Shown one piece after another: positions 15,108 through 22,140 of a DNA stretch of 36,520 bases. Both the position numbers and the translations under genes were made by a program. Location: contig URBP01000008.1 of assembly GCA_900546105.1 (NCBI GenBank), positions 1 through 36,520 on the forward strand, given 5' to 3'. This DNA comes from an uncultured Collinsella sp. (GTDB taxonomy: Bacteria; Actinomycetota; Coriobacteriia; Coriobacteriales; Coriobacteriaceae). Within the stretch, counting starts at the first letter, position 1, and the number at the start of each line of letters is the position of its first letter. The notes beneath the pieces are model-generated. The model did not search any database. It had not been told where the DNA came from and saw only the letters and a program-made list of their open reading frames with translations.

Positions 15108-16190
15108 ATGCACATTCCAGATAACTACCTGTCCCCGCAGACCGATGCCGTTATGGCGGTGGCGATGGTGCCCGTATGGGTTCACTGCATCAAGAAAGTG
15201 CGCGCCACGCTCGATCGCGAGCATATGGCCTTTCTGGGTATTTGCGCTGCGTTCTCCTTTTTGCTCATGATGTTCAACGTGCCGCTGCCCGGCGGCACCA
15301 CTGGTCACGCTGTCGGCGGCGCACTCATCGCGCTGCTGCTGGGCCCCGAGGCCGCGGCTATCGCTGTCTCGGTCGCGCTGGCGCTGCAGGCGCTGCTGTT
15401 TGGCGACGGCGGCGTTTTGTCGTTTGGCGCCAACTGCTTTAACATGGCCTTTGTGTTGCCGTTTGTCGCTGCTATCGTGTTCCGTGCGCTTAACAGCCGC
15501 CTGCACGACAAGAGCTGGGGCACCTCGGTTTCTGCCATCGTGAGCGGTTGGGTCGGCCTGTGCCTGGCGGCCCTGTGCGCGGCAATCGAGTTTGGTATTC
15601 AGCCGATGCTCTTCACCAACGCTTCGGGCGCCCCTCTGTACTGCCCCTTCCCGCTGTCCGTGGCTATTCCGGCCATGTTGATCCCGCATATGCTGGTTGC
15701 CGGCGTGATCGAGGGCGTGGCGACGGCCGCCATCTACGGCTTCATTAAGAAGACGGCGCCGAGCATTATCGTCGGCCCCGAAGCCGCCGATGGCCAGCTT
15801 GCCGCCGATGGTACCGCCAAGAAGACTTCCCTGATTCCCACGCTCATTCTGGTCGCCGTGCTTGTCGTGGCTACGCCGCTCGGCTTGCTCGCCACCGGTG
15901 ACGCCTGGGGTGAGTGGGACGCCGAGGGCGCCGCGACCGCCGTTCAGGAGGCTGGCGACGACAGCCTGCAGGCTTCGGTCGGCCTCGATACCCCGACCTT
16001 TGCCGACGCCCTGCCCACGGGCGATTATCTGCAGGCCTATTCCGAGGAGCAGGGTCTTGGCTTTGCCGGCCAGGCTGCCATGTATATCCTCTCGGGCGTG
16101 ATTGGCGTGGCGGTGCTGACCATCGCATTCCGCCTGGTCTCGCTGACGGTCAAGGAAAGCGGTGCTCATGGCAATAGCCGAGCTGCCTAG
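15108..16190 (+). CDS. cbiM: Cobalt/nickel ECF transporter substrate-binding protein CbiM with fused CbiN-like domain
   Basis: A 360-residue integral membrane S-component for cobalt (or nickel) uptake. It begins MHIPDNYLS; in this family Met1 and His2 at the free N-terminus bind the metal, which fixes the start at ATG 15108 (GGGAGG upstream). Residues 1-225 form the CbiM core of six to seven helices, with GGTTGHAVGGALIALLLGP and LLFGDGGVLSFGANCFNMA. After a polar linker (225-245) comes a second module, LIPTLILVAVLVVATPLGLL (residues 246-265) with ATGDAWGEWDAEG, then an extracellular loop and a last helix near 330-350. This matches the PDGLE/CbiN module, normally a separate protein. It overlaps cbiQ by 23 nt. 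Confidence 0.9.
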   Translation: MHIPDNYLSPQTDAVMAVAMVPVWVHCIKKVRATLDREHMAFLGICAAFSFLLMMFNVPLPGGTTGHAVGGALIALLLGPEAAAIAVSVALALQALLFGDGGVLSFGANCFNMAFVLPFVAAIVFRALNSRLHDKSWGTSVSAIVSGWVGLCLAALCAAIEFGIQPMLFTNASGAPLYCPFPLSVAIPAMLIPHMLVAGVIEGVATAAIYGFIKKTAPSIIVGPEAADGQLAADGTAKKTSLIPTLILVAVLVVATPLGLLATGDAWGEWDAEGAATAVQEAGDDSLQASVGLDTPTFADALPTGDYLQAYSEEQGLGFAGQAAMYILSGVIGVAVLTIAFRLVSLTVKESGAHGNSRAA

Positions 16191-17004
16191 CTGGCTTACG
16201 GTCGAGCAGCGTTACGAGCCCGCGGGGGCTCGGCATCGTGTGATGCAAAAGAATGTCCTGCACCTGGCGAGCCTGCTTGAGCGGGTTCGCCTGGGTGGAG
16301 GCGCGCACGAGGGCGGGTCGATGGTCGACCGCGCCCTTTCTTGCGTTTCGGCTCCGGTGCGCCTGTTAGGGATGTTCGTTTGCGTCCTGTGCGTGTGTCT
16401 GACGCAAAGCCCGCTGTACCTGATGTTGATGGCGGCGATCGCGTTGGTGCTGGTCGCGGTGCGCCCCGTACGCGGGCTGCGCGCTACCTTTGTGCCGGCG
16501 TTGGCTGCCGCGGGGTTTGCCGTGGTTCTGGCGCTGCCTGCCCTGCTGCTGGGTGCTTCTGCCACGGGCGCCATGCTCAAGATTGCACTCAAGACGTTCA
16601 TTAACGTGTCGCTGGTGCTGGGTGTTTCGTGGACGCTCACCTGGAGCCGCATGTCGGCGGCGCTCAAGATGCTGCATCTACCCGACGAAGTTATCTTTAC
16701 GTTTGATATGGCGCTCAAACACATCGAGGTGCTGGGACGCACGGCGCACGATCTGTGCGAATCGGTCATGCTGCGCAGCGTGGGTCGTGCACCTGCGGGT
16801 TTTTCGCGCACCGACTCGCTGGCGGGTATCATGGGCATGACGTTTATCAAGGCGATGGAATGCAGCCGCGCGATGGACGAGGCTATGCTTTGCCGCGGCT
16901 TTGCCGGTGCGTATCCGGCACCCGCGCGCGCCGGGTTTGGCTGGCGTGATGCGGTCTATGCGGCCGTCGTGGTGCTGCTCGCCGTGTTGTGCGCGGTGCT
17001 GTAG
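16168..17004 (+). CDS. cbiQ: ECF transporter transmembrane (T) component CbiQ
   Basis: A 278-residue CbiQ/EcfT-family protein that couples the ATPase to CbiM in the membrane. Hydrophobic helices occupy about residues 60-110, 115-150 and 255-278. The cytoplasmic coupling region holds two Ala-Arg-Gly-like signatures, in degenerate form, around LCESVMLRSVGRAP (residues 193-206) and AMDEAMLCRGFAG (about 234-246); the latter is the conserved A(M/L)xxRGF motif. The gene overlaps the end of cbiM by 23 nt. I prefer ATG 16168 (AAGGAAA about 9 nt upstream) over GTG 16162, which is too close to that site. The order cbiM-cbiQ-cbiO is standard. Confidence 0.88.
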   Translation: MAIAELPSWLTVEQRYEPAGARHRVMQKNVLHLASLLERVRLGGGAHEGGSMVDRALSCVSAPVRLLGMFVCVLCVCLTQSPLYLMLMAAIALVLVAVRPVRGLRATFVPALAAAGFAVVLALPALLLGASATGAMLKIALKTFINVSLVLGVSWTLTWSRMSAALKMLHLPDEVIFTFDMALKHIEVLGRTAHDLCESVMLRSVGRAPAGFSRTDSLAGIMGMTFIKAMECSRAMDEAMLCRGFAGAYPAPARAGFGWRDAVYAAVVVLLAVLCAVL

Positions 17005-17048
17005 CGCGGGCGGCCGAGCCGTCGATGTGGATAGGGAAGGGCGACGTT

Positions 17049-17819
17049 TTGGCAAACGATACGAATGGCGTGATGGGCGCGAGCGGTGCTACTGGCGCCA
17101 AGAGCGTGCCGCTCATCGAGTTTCGCGACGTGGTGTTCTCCTATGCGGGGCATACGGTTGTCGATGGTGTGTCGCTGCAGGTCGATCGTGGTGAACTCGT
17201 TGCCCTACTCGGTCCCAACGGCTGCGGTAAGACGACGATTATGCGCCTTATCAACGGTCTTGAACTAGCGGACGCGGGTGCGTACCTGTTTGACGGGCAC
17301 GTGATCGATGCGGCATATCTCAAGGATTCCGCAGCCGCTCAGCGTTTTCATCAGCGCGTGGGCTTTGTGTTCCAGAATGCCGATGCGCAGCTCTTTTGCG
17401 CCACGGTGGGCGAGGAGGTCGCGTTTGGTCCCGCGCAGATGGGGCTGCCGGCAGACGAGCTCGAGCGCCGCGTGCGCGATGCCATGGAGCTGTTCCAGGT
17501 TGCCGATCTGGTCGATGCCTCGCCCTATCAGCTTTCGGGCGGGCAAAAGAAGCGCGTTGCGCTGGCTGCGGTGGTGTCGATGAACCCCGATATCCTAGTG
17601 CTCGATGAGCCCACCAACGGGCTCGATGAGGACTCGTGCCACATCGTAGTCAACTTTTTGCTGGCCTACGTTGCTGCCGGTAAGACGGTTTTGATGAGTA
17701 CGCACCATCAAGATTTGGTGCGCCGCCTGGGGGCCCGTGCCATCTATATCGATCGATATCACCATGTGGTCGAGGCGCCCGTGCCGTCGTATGGAACCGA
17801 AAGCGGTGCTGCGGAATAG
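17049..17819 (+). CDS. cbiO: ECF transporter ATP-binding protein CbiO
   Basis: A 256-residue ABC ATPase that drives the cobalt/nickel importer. Walker A GPNGCGKTT is at about residues 54-62, the Q-loop FQNADAQLF near 109, the signature LSGGQKKR near 162, Walker B ILVLDEPTNGLD near 182, and the switch His in STHHQD near 217. The FQNADxQLF loop is typical of the EcfA/CbiO group. The start is probably TTG at 17049, preceded by GGGAAGG with 8-nt spacing; ATG 17025 and upstream GTG codons lack ribosome sites. The gene follows cbiQ by 44 nt and ends the operon. No obvious terminator follows in the 78 nt before the next gene. Confidence 0.9.
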   Translation: MANDTNGVMGASGATGAKSVPLIEFRDVVFSYAGHTVVDGVSLQVDRGELVALLGPNGCGKTTIMRLINGLELADAGAYLFDGHVIDAAYLKDSAAAQRFHQRVGFVFQNADAQLFCATVGEEVAFGPAQMGLPADELERRVRDAMELFQVADLVDASPYQLSGGQKKRVALAAVVSMNPDILVLDEPTNGLDEDSCHIVVNFLLAYVAAGKTVLMSTHHQDLVRRLGARAIYIDRYHHVVEAPVPSYGTESGAAE

Positions 17820-17864
17820 TTGCTGCGTAGGGTATGTATGGCCGCCTGTGCGACTCTGCCGTGA

Positions 17865-17873
17865 TGGTATAGT
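17865..17873 (+). promoter_or_regulatory. Extended -10 promoter of the phospholipase-like gene
   Basis: TGGTATAGT is an extended -10 element with no good -35. The predicted start near 17880 leaves only about 6 nt before ATG 17886 but about 18 nt before ATG 17898, which supports the latter as the gene start. Confidence 0.55.
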
Positions 17874-17897
17874 TAACCAGGTTTTATGGGGGTGGCT

Positions 17898-18746
17898 ATG
17901 CCAAGTTGGAACATTCATATCGCTCAAACGGAGCGCTTGCTGGCACGTGCTAGCGTGCTTGCCGATAGCGTGCGCGACCGCAATGCCTTTTTGTTTGGCT
18001 GCGTGGTTCCGGATATCTTCGTGGGCTATATGGTCCCTGGCATCGCCGATCCCATCCCGTACCGCATTACGCACTTTGCAAAGCCCGAGCCTATCCCTAA
18101 GCCGCGCGAGCACGAGTTCTGGGATACCTATGTGGCGCCGCTGCTTAAAGGCGCACCCGCGGGCGAACCTGCTGAGGCTACCTCGATTGTCGAGGAGTGC
18201 GAGCGACTGAACCGCGTGCACTATCCTCAGCGCTACAGGGATGCCGAGCCGGTTGTCGGTCCCGGCGCCTGTGAGTTCTCGCTTGCGTCCGAAGATGTGG
18301 CGCAGTCGCTGCTCGATTTAACGCTGGGCGTCTGGTCGCATCTGGTGGCCGACACGGTATGGAACACGCGTGTGAACCAGTATCTGGAAGCACACGGCGG
18401 CAAGCCGTGCGAGGAATTCCGCATTAAAAAGCAGGGCGATTTTGACTGGTTTGGCAAGACGCTGGGCATCGTTTCCATTCCGCGTGCGACCGATCGCCTC
18501 TATACCGCTGCGACGCGTTTTGGGCAGTATCCCATCCATAAAGAATATGTGCTCAAGACTATCGGCGTCATGCACGAGATTGTACGCGAAAACCCCGGCG
18601 AGCCCGATCATCCGCCGTATTGTCTGCTAACCGAGGAGTTTTTCGATGCAACGTTTACCGAGGTCATCGAGCTGACCGAGGTGGGCTTTGCGACTCGCGT
18701 TGCCGCTTCTGACGTTCCCGCAGTCCCCCTGATCGCTAGCTGCTAG
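17898..18746 (+). CDS. Zinc-dependent phospholipase C family protein
   Basis: A 282-residue protein beginning MPSWNIHIAQTERLL, the usual opening of the zinc-dependent phospholipase C/S1-P1-like family found widely in Firmicutes and Coriobacteriia. Conserved pieces include FLFGCVVPDIF (residues 35-45), the histidine and acidic positions in ITHFAKPEP (about 60), and LGVWSHLVADTVWNT (about 145), where His and Asp would bind metal. There is no signal peptide, so it is probably cytoplasmic; the true substrate of these proteins is unproven. ATG 17898 has GGGGGTGG very close upstream; ATG 17886 is the alternative. Its stop overlaps the convergent stop of the broken gene on the other strand by three bases. 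Confidence 0.78.
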   Translation: MPSWNIHIAQTERLLARASVLADSVRDRNAFLFGCVVPDIFVGYMVPGIADPIPYRITHFAKPEPIPKPREHEFWDTYVAPLLKGAPAGEPAEATSIVEECERLNRVHYPQRYRDAEPVVGPGACEFSLASEDVAQSLLDLTLGVWSHLVADTVWNTRVNQYLEAHGGKPCEEFRIKKQGDFDWFGKTLGIVSIPRATDRLYTAATRFGQYPIHKEYVLKTIGVMHEIVRENPGEPDHPPYCLLTEEFFDATFTEVIELTEVGFATRVAASDVPAVPLIASC

Positions 18747-19815
18747 CTGGCCGGCTTGACGGCGAACAGCTCATCCCAATCGACCAATAGCTCCCGCCGC
18801 AGGGCATCTTCGGTGGTGCGTTTCTGATCGGTCTTTGGGATGTAGGGGAGCCCTGCCTTTTTATGGATGAGTTCGGCGATGTTGTTAAAGCTCTTCGTGT
18901 CTTTGATTTGCTCATAGGTTATCTGGATAACGTCATAGCCCATGCTTGTGAGGGCGGTGGTGCGCTCGGCATCGGAGAGACTTGCGGCTTCGCCATCGTG
19001 GGCGGAGCGGCCTTGGCATTCCAAGATGACGCCCATGCTGTCGTTGTTGCTTTCGATGAGGATATCGGCGTAGCAGCAGGTTTTGTCATACAGTGAGCGC
19101 GCGGCGTCGCTGAGTGGGATGCGCACGTTGTTTGCGATGTTGATGCCCATGCCGCCCTCGTTGCGGGGGAGCGAGACAAGCATAGAGGCCTGTACTTCGA
19201 AGGGCGAGGCGGTCTGCCCCGTCATGTGCTCGGCCGCCCAGCGCAGTTGTTTAACGCCGCGCAGGCCTGCAGCCTGCTTGGCGAACGCGGCGATATCCGC
19301 CGCGCTGAGGAGCGGCGGCGCTTCCACAAATTGGTGTCATTGCCCTTGGTGTCGACAACACGCTCCCAGCAGCAGTTGGGTGGAATGAGCTTAAGCGAAA
19401 TAGCTTCATCAAGTTGTTGTTGCGTTCGCTCGCAGGGCTTAAACACTGCAAAGGAGCCGCACATCTCGTAGCAAGCCATGAGTAGCTGGTTGCGTGAGAC
19501 CTGCGTAGCAAGGCTGAGCAGCGTAAACTCGGGCGACGTGACATCAAATCCATGTTCAGTTTGCCTAAACGACCCGGGAGGCGGCTCTTGGGTCAGGAGG
19601 TGCGATTTAAACAGGCTTCGCGACCCGGATTGTGCTTGAGTGAATACAAGCCTGTGAAGCGGTGCATGAAGCAGGTCTTTTACAACTGCATGACTTCCGA
19701 GGCCGCAACATCTGCGATCCATATTGCCAAGGCTAATGGCGGGGTAAAGCCCTAATACCTGCGGCGGGATACGGTGATAGTAAAAAGCGGATTGACCGCA
19801 TAGCGTCAGGTCCAT
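18743..19815 (-). pseudogene. Frameshifted PD-(D/E)XK-like nuclease-domain protein (DUF559/Vsr-like C-terminus)
   Basis: Two minus-strand frames together spell one protein of about 357 residues. The first part starts at ATG 19815 (AGGAGG upstream), MDLTLCGQSAFYYHRIPPQV, and is clean through ERVVDTKGNDTNLW near 19324. The continuation EAPPLLSAADIAAFAKQ lies in the next frame and runs to 18743. The joint needs a one-base loss, for example TGGG to TGG at 19324-19326. The C-terminal half carries a nuclease-like core, CCYADILIESNNDSMGVILE followed by CQG, with the Asp and the Glu-x-Gln of a PD-(D/E)XK fold. I recognise this as a coriobacterial paralogous family often present in many copies; its role is not known. 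The first stretch after the break is not otherwise degraded, so decay is recent or the break is a sequencing error. Confidence 0.75.
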
Positions 19816-19866
19816 GATATCCTCCTGGTCGAAATGTGCTTTTGGACCGTGCGATGCCAGCGTCAA

Positions 19867-19994
19867 TTCGGAAGTATGCGGCAAAATCTGAACCCTGTGA
19901 GCAGACCTGGCTTTTGATGTCAGTTTATCAGGCATTTTGTTGCGAAAAAACGGGGTGTGCTCGGAGGTCTCAGAATTTGCCGCATACTTCCGAA
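19867..19994. mobile_element. 128-bp MITE-like element with 25-bp terminal inverted repeats
   Basis: The left end TTCGGAAGTATGCGGCAAA (from 19867) is repeated inverted at 19970-19994; 24 of 25 positions pair. Weaker complementarity continues inward for about 20 nt (CTGTGAGCAGACC against GGTGTGCTCGGAGGTCT). The centre is non-coding. It sits 52 bp upstream of the broken nuclease gene, in what would be its promoter region. No transposase is encoded nearby. Confidence 0.6.
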
Positions 19995-20170
19995 AACGCG
20001 GTCGATCTGGCTCTTGCTAAAACGATTTAGCAGCGTCGGGTAAGGTGTGGTTTCGCCATCGGGCGAACACTTTTAGCGCTTGGGACTTTATTTTTGGGCC
20101 TCGAAAGGTGGATTTCGCGCTTTTGGTAAAGAAATGGGTGCGTGTTTTGCCGTGTGCCGGCATTGACACA

Positions 20171-20209
20171 GAAAAAGGGCCCGGAAGGCAAAGCCTTCCG
20201 GGCCCTTTT
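20171..20209 (-). terminator. Intrinsic terminator of pyk
   Basis: GGGCCCGGAAGGC (20177-20189), loop AAA, and GCCTTCCGGGCCC (20193-20205) form a perfect 13-bp stem with T-runs on both sides (TTTTTC on the minus strand), placed 29 nt past the pyk stop. It could also act on the plus strand. The stretch 19995-20170 upstream of it shows nothing I can assign. Confidence 0.92.
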
Positions 20210-20237
20210 GCAATGCAAGCGTGCTTGCAAGTGCGAT

Positions 20238-21698
20238 TTAGCGCACCTGAGCGACGTAAGCGACGTTGGTCGAGGAGACCTTGTCCTCGAGCTGAACACT
20301 CATGCGGGGATCGCCGGCGGTAGCGACGGTCAGATCGCCGGCCTCGACGTAGCCGAGCTCCTTAGCGGTCTCGATTGCCTTGACGATCGTGCCGTTGACG
20401 GTGCCCTGGGTAATCTCGGCCTGGTGCGGGATAACGCCCCAGTACATAATCATCTGCTGGACGGCCCACTCGTGGCGGGAGAACGCGCAGATCGGCATGT
20501 TGGGACGGAAGTGCGAGATCAGGCGAGCGGTACGACCGGTGGTTGTCGGCACGGTGATGCACTTGGCGCCAACGGTGGTGGCCATGTTCACAGCGGACAT
20601 ACCCACAACGTTGTTGACAACGCGGGTGCCGTGAGCATCGGCCGGAACCTCGAGCGGAGCGTGGGCCGGGAGATACTTCTCGGTCTCGAGAGCAATGCTG
20701 GCCTGCATCTTAACGGCCTCGACCGGGTACTTACCGGCAGCGGACTCGCCAGAGAGCATGACGGCGTCGGTGCCGTCGTAGATGGCGTTAGCAACGTCGG
20801 CAACCTCGGCGCGCGTCGGGCGCGGGTTCTGCTGCATGGAGTCGAGCATCTGCGTAGCGGTGATGACGGGCTTGTAGGCCGCGTTGCACTTGGCGATGAT
20901 CTCCTTCTGGATGTGGGGAACGAGCTCGGGCTTGATCTCGATGCCCAGGTCGCCACGGGCGACCATGATGCCGTCGGAAGCCTCGAGGATCTCGTCAAAG
21001 TTCTCGACGCCCAGGGCGCACTCGATCTTCGGGAAGATCGTCACGTGCTCGCCGCCGTTCTCGCGGCAAAGCTTGCGGATGCCACGGACGGACTCGCCGT
21101 CACGGATGAAGGAAGCGGCGATGTAGTCGATGTTCTCGGTCAGGCCAAAGAGGATGTCCTGACGATCGCGCTCGGTGATGGCGGGCAGCGAGATGTTGAC
21201 GTTGGGCATGTTGACGCCCTTGCGCTCGCCGATCAGGCCGTCGTTCTTAACGACGCAGGTCATGTCCTGGCCGCTGACGGACTCGACCTCGAGGGCAACC
21301 AGGCCGTCATCGATCAGGATGAGGGAGCCCTTCTCGACCTCGGAAGGCAGAGCCAGGTAGTCGAGGGAGATGTGCTCAGCGGTGCCGTGGAAATCCTCGG
21401 ACGTGGGCTGAGCGGTGACGACGATCTTATCGCCGGTCTTGACGGCAACCTTCTTGCCGTCGACCAGAAGGCCGGTGCGGACCTCGGGGCCCTTGGTGTC
21501 GAGCAGGATGCCGACAGGCAGACCGAGCTCCTTGGAAATACGGCGGACGCGCTCGATGCGACCGTGGTGCTCGTCGTAGGAGCCGTGCGAGAAGTTAAAA
21601 CGGGCGACGTTCATGCCCGCCTTGATCATCTCGCGGATGGTCTCGTCGCTATCGCAGGCGGGACCCATGGTGCATACAATCTTAGTGCGCTTGTACAT
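20238..21698 (-). CDS. pyk: Pyruvate kinase
   Basis: A 486-residue glycolytic enzyme converting phosphoenolpyruvate and ADP to pyruvate and ATP. The TIM-barrel A domain carries RTKIVCTMGPAC at the start, NVARFNFSHGSYDEH near 30, LDTKGPEVRTG near 65 (the start of the B domain), IFPKIECALGVENFDEIL near 222 with the catalytic Lys, MVARGDLGIEI near 246 with the Mg-binding Glu/Asp region, and ATQMLDSMQQNPRPTRAEVADVANA near 280. The C-terminal allosteric domain starts near 355. Length fits the 470-490 residue bacterial type without an extra C-terminal phosphohistidine domain. The start follows GGAGG by 7 nt, and an AT-rich promoter and leader lie upstream. Confidence 0.97.
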   Translation of the reverse strand: MYKRTKIVCTMGPACDSDETIREMIKAGMNVARFNFSHGSYDEHHGRIERVRRISKELGLPVGILLDTKGPEVRTGLLVDGKKVAVKTGDKIVVTAQPTSEDFHGTAEHISLDYLALPSEVEKGSLILIDDGLVALEVESVSGQDMTCVVKNDGLIGERKGVNMPNVNISLPAITERDRQDILFGLTENIDYIAASFIRDGESVRGIRKLCRENGGEHVTIFPKIECALGVENFDEILEASDGIMVARGDLGIEIKPELVPHIQKEIIAKCNAAYKPVITATQMLDSMQQNPRPTRAEVADVANAIYDGTDAVMLSGESAAGKYPVEAVKMQASIALETEKYLPAHAPLEVPADAHGTRVVNNVVGMSAVNMATTVGAKCITVPTTTGRTARLISHFRPNMPICAFSRHEWAVQQMIMYWGVIPHQAEITQGTVNGTIVKAIETAKELGYVEAGDLTVATAGDPRMSVQLEDKVSSTNVAYVAQVR

Positions 21699-21761
21699 TC
21701 AGACCTCCATCTGACATCGTCTTGCGCTGATAGATAAACCATAAGAAATAAAACCGAGATG

Positions 21762-21767
21762 ATTATA
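21762..21767 (-). promoter_or_regulatory. Candidate -10 of pyk
   Basis: A perfect TATAAT on the minus strand, giving a leader of about 55 nt. No good -35 sits 16-18 nt upstream, so an activator or unusual spacing may be needed. Confidence 0.45.
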
Positions 21768-22016
21768 ACGAAATGCCGACCGAATACCCCAAAAAATCGA
21801 CCGTATGCCGAAATGGAAGTTCATTTTTTGCGGGAAAAACGGTATATGAAAAATCTTTACCAACCACTCCAACCGCTGCTATCTGGGCGATATATCAGTT
21901 TGGCGATGTGCCGAAGAAAAAACGTTTTACCAATGTTGAGCATCACACGGTCTGCACCGTTGCGTGCGGACCATATTTCCAAACCGATTGTTTTGGCTAG
22001 ACGCGTCGCTTTGGGG
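21768..22016. other. AT-rich intergenic stretch between pyk and the P-type ATPase
   Basis: About 250 nt distinctly more AT-rich than the genes around it, without a credible reading frame or ribosome site. A hairpin GGTCTGCAC-CGTT-GCGTGCGGACC is visible around 21950-21972. I see nothing else to assign. Confidence 0.4.
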
Positions 22017-22022
22017 TACCAT
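21993..22022 (+). promoter_or_regulatory. Candidate promoter of the P-type ATPase
   Basis: TTGGCT (21993-21998), an 18-nt spacer and TACCAT (22017-22022). The expected start is near 22029, giving a leader of about 110 nt that contains the paired elements described next. Confidence 0.45.
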
Positions 22023-22042
22023 AGCTCCACTATCAACTGCCG

Positions 22043-22133
22043 CTCAGCACGGCAGCCTTGATGAGCCCTTGCCCTTCTCCTGGGAATTATGATCGGGCAT
22101 CAATCTGCTGAGTGGCCCGAATCCCAGGAGGGG
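22043..22133 (+). promoter_or_regulatory. Structured leader with crossing pairings over the ATPase ribosome site (riboswitch-like)
   Basis: Pairing 1: CTCAGCA (22043-22049) with TGCTGAG (22106-22112), plus TTGATG (22058-22063) with CATCAA (22098-22103). Pairing 2: CTCCTGGGA (22077-22085) with TCCCAGGAG (22122-22130), plus CGGGC (22094-22098) with GCCCG (22115-22119). The 3' strand of pairing 2 contains the Shine-Dalgarno AGGAGG (22126-22131), 9 nt before the start codon. The 3' strand of pairing 1 lies in the loop of pairing 2, so the two either form a pseudoknot or exclude each other. That is the logic of a translational switch. It does not match the M-box or the yybP-ykoY manganese class by conserved sequence. 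Confidence 0.5.
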
Positions 22134-22140
22134 ACTCTAT

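Noticed and set aside
19316..19332. Programmed -1 frameshift in the nuclease-like gene
   Set aside because: No X-XXY-YYZ slippery heptamer or downstream structure is evident at the joint (TTTGTGGAAG); a simple one-base loss explains it better.
20142..21737. Long plus-strand open frame opposite pyk
   Set aside because: Antisense shadow: pyk has every catalytic motif on the minus strand, and this frame is a Gly/Asp/Val/Leu-rich low-information translation that starts inside the pyk terminator region.
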